NCBI GenBank assembly: GCA_028290325.1
Contig: JAQGJY010000173.1
Span: 1-10,263, forward strand
Direction of reading: 5' to 3'
Length of the DNA stretch: 10,263 nt
Source of the DNA: Tardiphaga sp.
GTDB taxonomy: Bacteria > Pseudomonadota > Alphaproteobacteria > Rhizobiales > Xanthobacteraceae
Made by a program: the position numbers and the translations under genes. Shown in pieces: positions 6,877 through 10,263 of the stretch. Position 1 is the stretch's first letter; the number at the start of each line of letters is the position of its first letter. The notes under the pieces were generated by a model that saw only the letters and a list, made by a program, of their open reading frames with translations, did not search any database and was not told the origin of the DNA.

Positions 6877-8148
6877 ATGCATATCGTCGATCGCCGGCTG
6901 AATCCGAGCAGCAAAAGTCTGGAAAACCGACAACGCTTCCTGCGCCGCGCCAAGGCACTGGTGCAGGGCGCGGTGAAGAAGGCGTCGGAGAGCCGCGACA
7001 TCCGGGAGGTGCTCGACGGCGGCGAGGTGTCGATTCCGATCGACGGGATGAACGAGCCGCGCTTCCGGCGCGAGGGCGGCATTCGCGACCACGTGCTGCC
7101 CGGCAACAAGAAGTTCGTCGAAGGCGACTATCTTCAGCGGTCCGGCGAGAGCAGCGACAAGGGCGATCAGAGCGGCGGCGACGGCGAGGATGCGTTCCGC
7201 TTCATGCTGAGCCGCGACGAATTCGTCGATCTGTTTCTCGACGATCTCGAGCTGCCCGACCTGGCCAAGCGCAAGCTCGCGGAGGTCGAGCAGGAAGGCC
7301 TTCGCCGCGCCGGCTATGCAACGTCCGGATCGCCGGCCAACATTTCCGTCGGCCGCACCGTGAAGCTGGCGATGGCGCGGCGCGCCGCATTGCGCCGGCC
7401 GAAATCCGACACCATCATGCTGCTCGAGGCGGAGCTTGAAGTCTGCGGCGACGATTCGCGGCGGTTGTCGCTTGCCACCGAAATCGCCACGCTGAAGGCG
7501 AAGGCGCGGCGGATTCCCTTCATCGATCCGATCGACATCCGCTATCGCCGCTTCGAGCCGATGCCGAAGCCGATTGCGCAGGCGGTCATGTTCTGCCTGA
7601 TGGACGTGTCCGGCTCGATGTCCGAGCATATGAAGGATCTCGCCAAGCGGTTCTACATGTTGCTCTACGTCTTCCTGACGCGGCGCTATCGGCACGTCGA
7701 GATCGTCTTCATCCGCCATACCGACAGCGCGGAAGAGGTGGACGAAAACACGTTCTTTCATGGCCCGGCGTCGGGCGGCACGATGGTGTCGAGCGCGCTG
7801 ATCGCGATGCATGAGATCGTGCAATCGCGGTTTCGTCCGGCCGACTGGAACATTTACGCGGCGCAGGCCTCCGACGGCGACAACTCCTATTCCGACGGCG
7901 ATACGACCGGCCGGTTGCTGACCGAGATGATCCTGCCGGTGACGCAATTCTTCGCCTATCTCGAAGTCGGATCGAGCGGCGGCGGCATGCACGACATGTC
8001 CGAGTCATCCCTGTGGACCACCTACCAGCAGCTGATCAAAGACGGCGCGCCATTGTCGATGCGCAAGGTCAGCGACCGCGGCGAAATCTTTCCCGTGTTC
8101 CACGATCTGTTTCAGCGCCGCAGCCAGCAGGAGAAAGTCGCGTCATGA
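6877..8148 (+). CDS. yeaH: YeaH/YhbH family protein (DUF444, VWA-like)
   Basis: A 423-aa cytoplasmic protein of the DUF444 family (E. coli YeaH 427 aa, Bacillus YhbH), the usual partner gene of prkA; its molecular function is not established. The start MHIVDRRLNP is the family's typical N-terminus, and GGAG at 6865-6868 lies eight bases before the ATG. Residues 86-105 are a Ser/Gly/Asp-rich low-complexity linker. The C-terminal half is a von Willebrand A-like domain with an intact MIDAS metal site pattern: D243xS245xS247 in LMDVSGSMSE, T302 in SGGTMVSS and D333 in ASDGDN, so Mg2+-dependent protein binding is a reasonable inference. It starts 19 bp after prkA, and its stop codon overlaps the spoVR start (ATGA at 8145-8148), so translation of the two is probably coupled. 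In E. coli yeaG and yeaH form an operon induced by starvation. Confidence 0.95.
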   Translation: MHIVDRRLNPSSKSLENRQRFLRRAKALVQGAVKKASESRDIREVLDGGEVSIPIDGMNEPRFRREGGIRDHVLPGNKKFVEGDYLQRSGESSDKGDQSGGDGEDAFRFMLSRDEFVDLFLDDLELPDLAKRKLAEVEQEGLRRAGYATSGSPANISVGRTVKLAMARRAALRRPKSDTIMLLEAELEVCGDDSRRLSLATEIATLKAKARRIPFIDPIDIRYRRFEPMPKPIAQAVMFCLMDVSGSMSEHMKDLAKRFYMLLYVFLTRRYRHVEIVFIRHTDSAEEVDENTFFHGPASGGTMVSSALIAMHEIVQSRFRPADWNIYAAQASDGDNSYSDGDTTGRLLTEMILPVTQFFAYLEVGSSGGGMHDMSESSLWTTYQQLIKDGAPLSMRKVSDRGEIFPVFHDLFQRRSQQEKVAS

Positions 8149-9692
8149 CCGACACGTCATCCGGCCTTTTGTTCACCGGCGCTGATTGGGACTTCGCGAC
8201 ACTGCAACGTATCAACGACGCCTGCGAAACGATCGCGCGCGACGAACTGGGCCTCGACATCTATCCCAACCAGATCGAGGTCATTACCGCCGAGCAGATG
8301 CTTGACGCCTACTCGTCGGTCGGCATGCCGCTGTTCTACAAGCACTGGTCGTTCGGCAAGCAATTCGCCCAGCAGGAGGCGTCGTATCGCAAGGGCCTGA
8401 TGGGGCTGGCCTATGAGATCGTCATCAACTCGTCGCCGTGCATTTCCTACCTGATGGAGGAGAATACCGCGACGATGCAGACTTTGGTGATCGCGCATGC
8501 CGCGTTCGGTCACAATCATTTCTTCAAGACCAATTATCTGTTCAAGCAGTGGACCGACGCCGACGGCATTCTCGATTATCTCGATTTCGCCAAGGGCTAC
8601 GTCGCGCAATGCGAGGATCGCTACGGCCGCATCGCCGTCGAACAGACGCTCGATGCCGCTCACGCGCTGATGTCACACGGCGTCGATCGCTATCCCGGCA
8701 AGAAGAAGCTCGATCTCCGCGCCGAGGAAGCCCGCGCCCGCGCCCGACGTTCGCATGACGAGAGCGCCTTCAACGATCTGTGGCGCACGGTGCCGGTCGG
8801 TCCGCTGAAGAGCCCGACCGAGTTGAGCGGCGAGCGCCGCCGGGTGCTGCTCGGCCTGCCGCAGGAAAACCTGCTCTACTTTCTGGAGAAATCCGCACCG
8901 CGCTTGCAGCCGTGGCAGCGTGAATTGCTGCGGATCGTGCGTCACATCGCGCAATATTTCTATCCGCAGGGTCAGACCAAGGTGATGAACGAGGGCACCG
9001 CGACCTATGTGCATTATCGCATCATGACGCGGTTGCACGAGCAGGGCCGGATCTCGGACGGCAACTTCCTGGAGTTTTTACGATCGCATACCAACGTCGT
9101 CTTCCAGCCTGAATTCGACGACCTGCGGTTCTCCGGCTTCAATCCCTATGCGCTCGGTTTCGCGATGATGCAGGACATCGAGCGGATCGTGACAACGCCG
9201 GATGACGAAGACCGGGTCTGGTTTCCCGATATCGCCGGCGCCGGCGACGCGATGGCGGTGTTGCGCGACATCTGGGCCAATTATCGCGACGAGAGTTTCA
9301 TCAGCCAGTTTCTCAGTCCGCGTTTGATGCGCAAGATGCGGATCTTCCACCTGCATGACGATCCGGCGGTCGCCGAGGGCATTCGCGTCGATGCGATCCA
9401 TGACGAGCGCGGCTATCGCCGCATCCGCCGCGAACTCGCCCGGCAATATGACGTCGGCCTGATCGACCCGAACATCGAGGTGGTCGATGTCGACCTCGCC
9501 GGCGATCGGCGGCTGATGCTGCGCCACTCCGTCCTCAACGGCGCGCTGCTCAACGAGGCCGACGCCCTGCGGGTTCTGCAGCATCTGTCGGATTTATGGA
9601 GCTACGACGTCACCCTGTCCGAGGTCGATGCCTCCGGCGCCGAGTTGAAGACGCATGTGGCAAGCCCGCGCATGATGGCCGCCGCGGCGTGA
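8145..9692 (+). CDS. spoVR: SpoVR family protein (YcgB)
   Basis: 515-aa SpoVR/YcgB family protein (E. coli YcgB 510 aa). Bacillus SpoVR affects the spore cortex; the role in non-sporulating bacteria is unsettled but linked to stationary-phase stress along with YeaG and YeaH. Family blocks are plain: a cluster at residues 90-134 (YEIVINSSPCISYLMEEN, then AHAAFGHNHFFKTNY) with conserved E91, H118 and H123, and a second block VMNEGTATYVHYR (280-292) with E283 and H290. The His/Glu pattern would suit a metal or catalytic site, which is my inference. Where gammaproteobacterial members read NEGWATFWHY, this one reads NEGTATYVHY. The reading frame is open further upstream inside yeaH, but the ATG at 8145 is chosen because it gives the normal family length, has AGGAGA at 8129-8134, and overlaps the yeaH stop as ATGA. 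No signal peptide or membrane segment is seen. Confidence 0.95.
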   Translation: MTDTSSGLLFTGADWDFATLQRINDACETIARDELGLDIYPNQIEVITAEQMLDAYSSVGMPLFYKHWSFGKQFAQQEASYRKGLMGLAYEIVINSSPCISYLMEENTATMQTLVIAHAAFGHNHFFKTNYLFKQWTDADGILDYLDFAKGYVAQCEDRYGRIAVEQTLDAAHALMSHGVDRYPGKKKLDLRAEEARARARRSHDESAFNDLWRTVPVGPLKSPTELSGERRRVLLGLPQENLLYFLEKSAPRLQPWQRELLRIVRHIAQYFYPQGQTKVMNEGTATYVHYRIMTRLHEQGRISDGNFLEFLRSHTNVVFQPEFDDLRFSGFNPYALGFAMMQDIERIVTTPDDEDRVWFPDIAGAGDAMAVLRDIWANYRDESFISQFLSPRLMRKMRIFHLHDDPAVAEGIRVDAIHDERGYRRIRRELARQYDVGLIDPNIEVVDVDLAGDRRLMLRHSVLNGALLNEADALRVLQHLSDLWSYDVTLSEVDASGAELKTHVASPRMMAAAA

Positions 9693-9845
9693 GGAATCGC
9701 GGTCGTGCCGCCAACTGACCGGCAATGGTTCGGCCAGTTCTTGCACTGCGGTAGCGGTTCCACGGCTTCGCTGTGGTCAGCGCCTCGTTGATCCCATAAG
9801 ACTTGTGCCCACGGTCCTTTCCCCCGGGCCGGTCGAGGCCCGCCG
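9693..9845 (+). other. Intergenic region after spoVR with two hairpins
   Basis: 153 bp between spoVR and the DsrE-like gene. AACTGACCG (9713-9721) and CGGCCAGTT (9731-9739) pair with one mismatch around a 9-nt loop; CCACGGC (9760-9766) and GCTGTGG (9770-9776) form a 7-bp stem with one G-U pair and a 3-nt loop. Neither is followed by a real T-tract, so they are weak terminators at best; they may end the operon with Rho or stabilise the 3' end. I recognise no clear promoter for the downstream gene. Confidence 0.3.
9825..9842 (+). promoter_or_regulatory. Hairpin overlapping the ribosome binding site of the DsrE-like gene
   Basis: CGGGCC (9825-9830) and GGCCCG (9837-9842) form a perfect 6-bp GC stem with loop GGTCGA. 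The likely Shine-Dalgarno GAGG (9835-9838) is half in the loop and half in the stem, and the ATG begins three bases after the stem. The structure could limit translation initiation. In GC-rich DNA a 6-bp stem can occur by chance. Confidence 0.3.
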
Positions 9846-10263
9846 ATGATCCATCGACGACATCTTCTGCAACTGTTGTTGGTCGCCCCGGTTTCGCTGG
9901 CGGTCGCGCCGGCCGATGCGCAGACCAAACCGAATGTTCGAAAATCCGATCCGGATCGACCGTTCGCGACTCATTTCATTGCGCTTCAGTTATCGGATGC
10001 CGATCCCAACAAGCAGCGACTTGTCCTGAGCGTTGCAAGCAATCTGATCAAGCAATATGGGCCGGACAATATTGCTGTCGAAGTCGTCGCATTCGGTCCG
10101 GGCATCGCGCTGCTGACGGAAACGAGCGAGCTTCGCGCGATGGTCGACAGTCTGGTCACGCAAGGCATTCGTTTCGATGTCTGCGGCAATACGCTCGACA
10201 CCATCGAACGCGAGACCGGCTCCCGACCGAAGCTCAACCCGCACGCCGTCGAGGTTCAAGTCG
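9846..10263 (+). CDS. Exported DsrE-family protein (partial, 3' end cut by window edge)
   Basis: The first 139 residues of a DsrE/DsrF-like protein, the fold used in sulfur-transfer proteins. Residues 1-25 look like a signal peptide: MIHRRHLL, a hydrophobic stretch LLLVAPVSLAVA, then a likely cleavage after ADA (23-25). The Arg pair in HRRHLLQ resembles a weak Tat motif, so the protein is probably periplasmic. The body shows family marks: LQLSDADPNKQRLVLSVASNL (47-67), YGPDNIAVEVVAFGPGIALL (71-90) and GIRFDVCGNTL (107-117), with C113 at the place of the conserved Cys. The family is about 150-170 aa long, so most of the protein is visible. Its substrate is unknown; many exported DsrE-like proteins have no tested role, and a part in sulfur oxidation is not shown by anything in this window. 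The ATG at 9846 is chosen because it begins the signal peptide and has GAGG at 9835-9838. It lies 153 bp after spoVR and probably is a separate unit. Confidence 0.82.
   Translation, partial: MIHRRHLLQLLLVAPVSLAVAPADAQTKPNVRKSDPDRPFATHFIALQLSDADPNKQRLVLSVASNLIKQYGPDNIAVEVVAFGPGIALLTETSELRAMVDSLVTQGIRFDVCGNTLDTIERETGSRPKLNPHAVEVQV

Noticed and set aside
6670..7992. 440-aa minus-strand open frame opposite yeaH and the end of prkA
   Set aside because: Spans two real genes on the other strand and has no domain or credible start; a shadow of GC-rich codon use.
8013..8144. Upstream extension of spoVR by 44 codons
   Set aside because: It would overlap yeaH by 136 bp and exceed the family length; the ATG at 8145 has a Shine-Dalgarno and overlaps the yeaH stop as ATGA.

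Overview
The window looks like chromosomal DNA of a GC-rich alphaproteobacterium, most likely of the Bradyrhizobium/Rhodopseudomonas/Afipia group. This is inferred from codon use (strong C/G third positions), from the protein sequences, and from a prkA-yeaH-spoVR cluster of the kind common in rhizobia. I saw no tRNA, rRNA, insertion sequence, CRISPR array or phage gene, so nothing marks the region as a mobile island.

Left part, minus strand (1-2710): an allophanate hydrolase (atzF) runs off the left edge with only its last residues missing. Upstream of it, in the same direction, lies a YeeZ-like NAD(P)-binding SDR protein. A short divergent intergenic region (2711-2843) separates these two from the plus-strand genes.

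Middle, plus strand (2844-9692): first a Kef-type CPA2 cation/proton antiporter with a C-terminal RCK/TrkA-N domain. After 252 bp of non-coding DNA rich in inverted repeats and holding a plausible promoter comes a tight three-gene operon: prkA (AAA+ serine protein kinase), yeaH (DUF444, von Willebrand A-like) and spoVR (YcgB/SpoVR family). The gaps are 19 bp and a 4-bp ATGA overlap. These three families are widely linked and tied to stationary-phase or starvation responses, but their joint biochemical task is unresolved. An AAA+ protein beside a VWA protein recalls the MoxR/CoxE and RavA/ViaA pairs.

Right edge (9846 onward): the start of an exported DsrE-family protein with a signal peptide and one conserved Cys, cut by the window end.

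The most unusual feature is not a gene. Inside prkA, about 167 nt after its start codon, is a perfect 12-bp inverted repeat with a 7-nt loop followed directly by seven Ts (5080-5116). This is a textbook intrinsic terminator on the sense strand within a conserved reading frame, written with a run of less-preferred synonymous codons. With the inverted repeats upstream of prkA it suggests that expression of the PrkA-YeaH-SpoVR operon may be controlled by attenuation or translation-coupled polarity. That control is inferred; the structure is read directly from the sequence.
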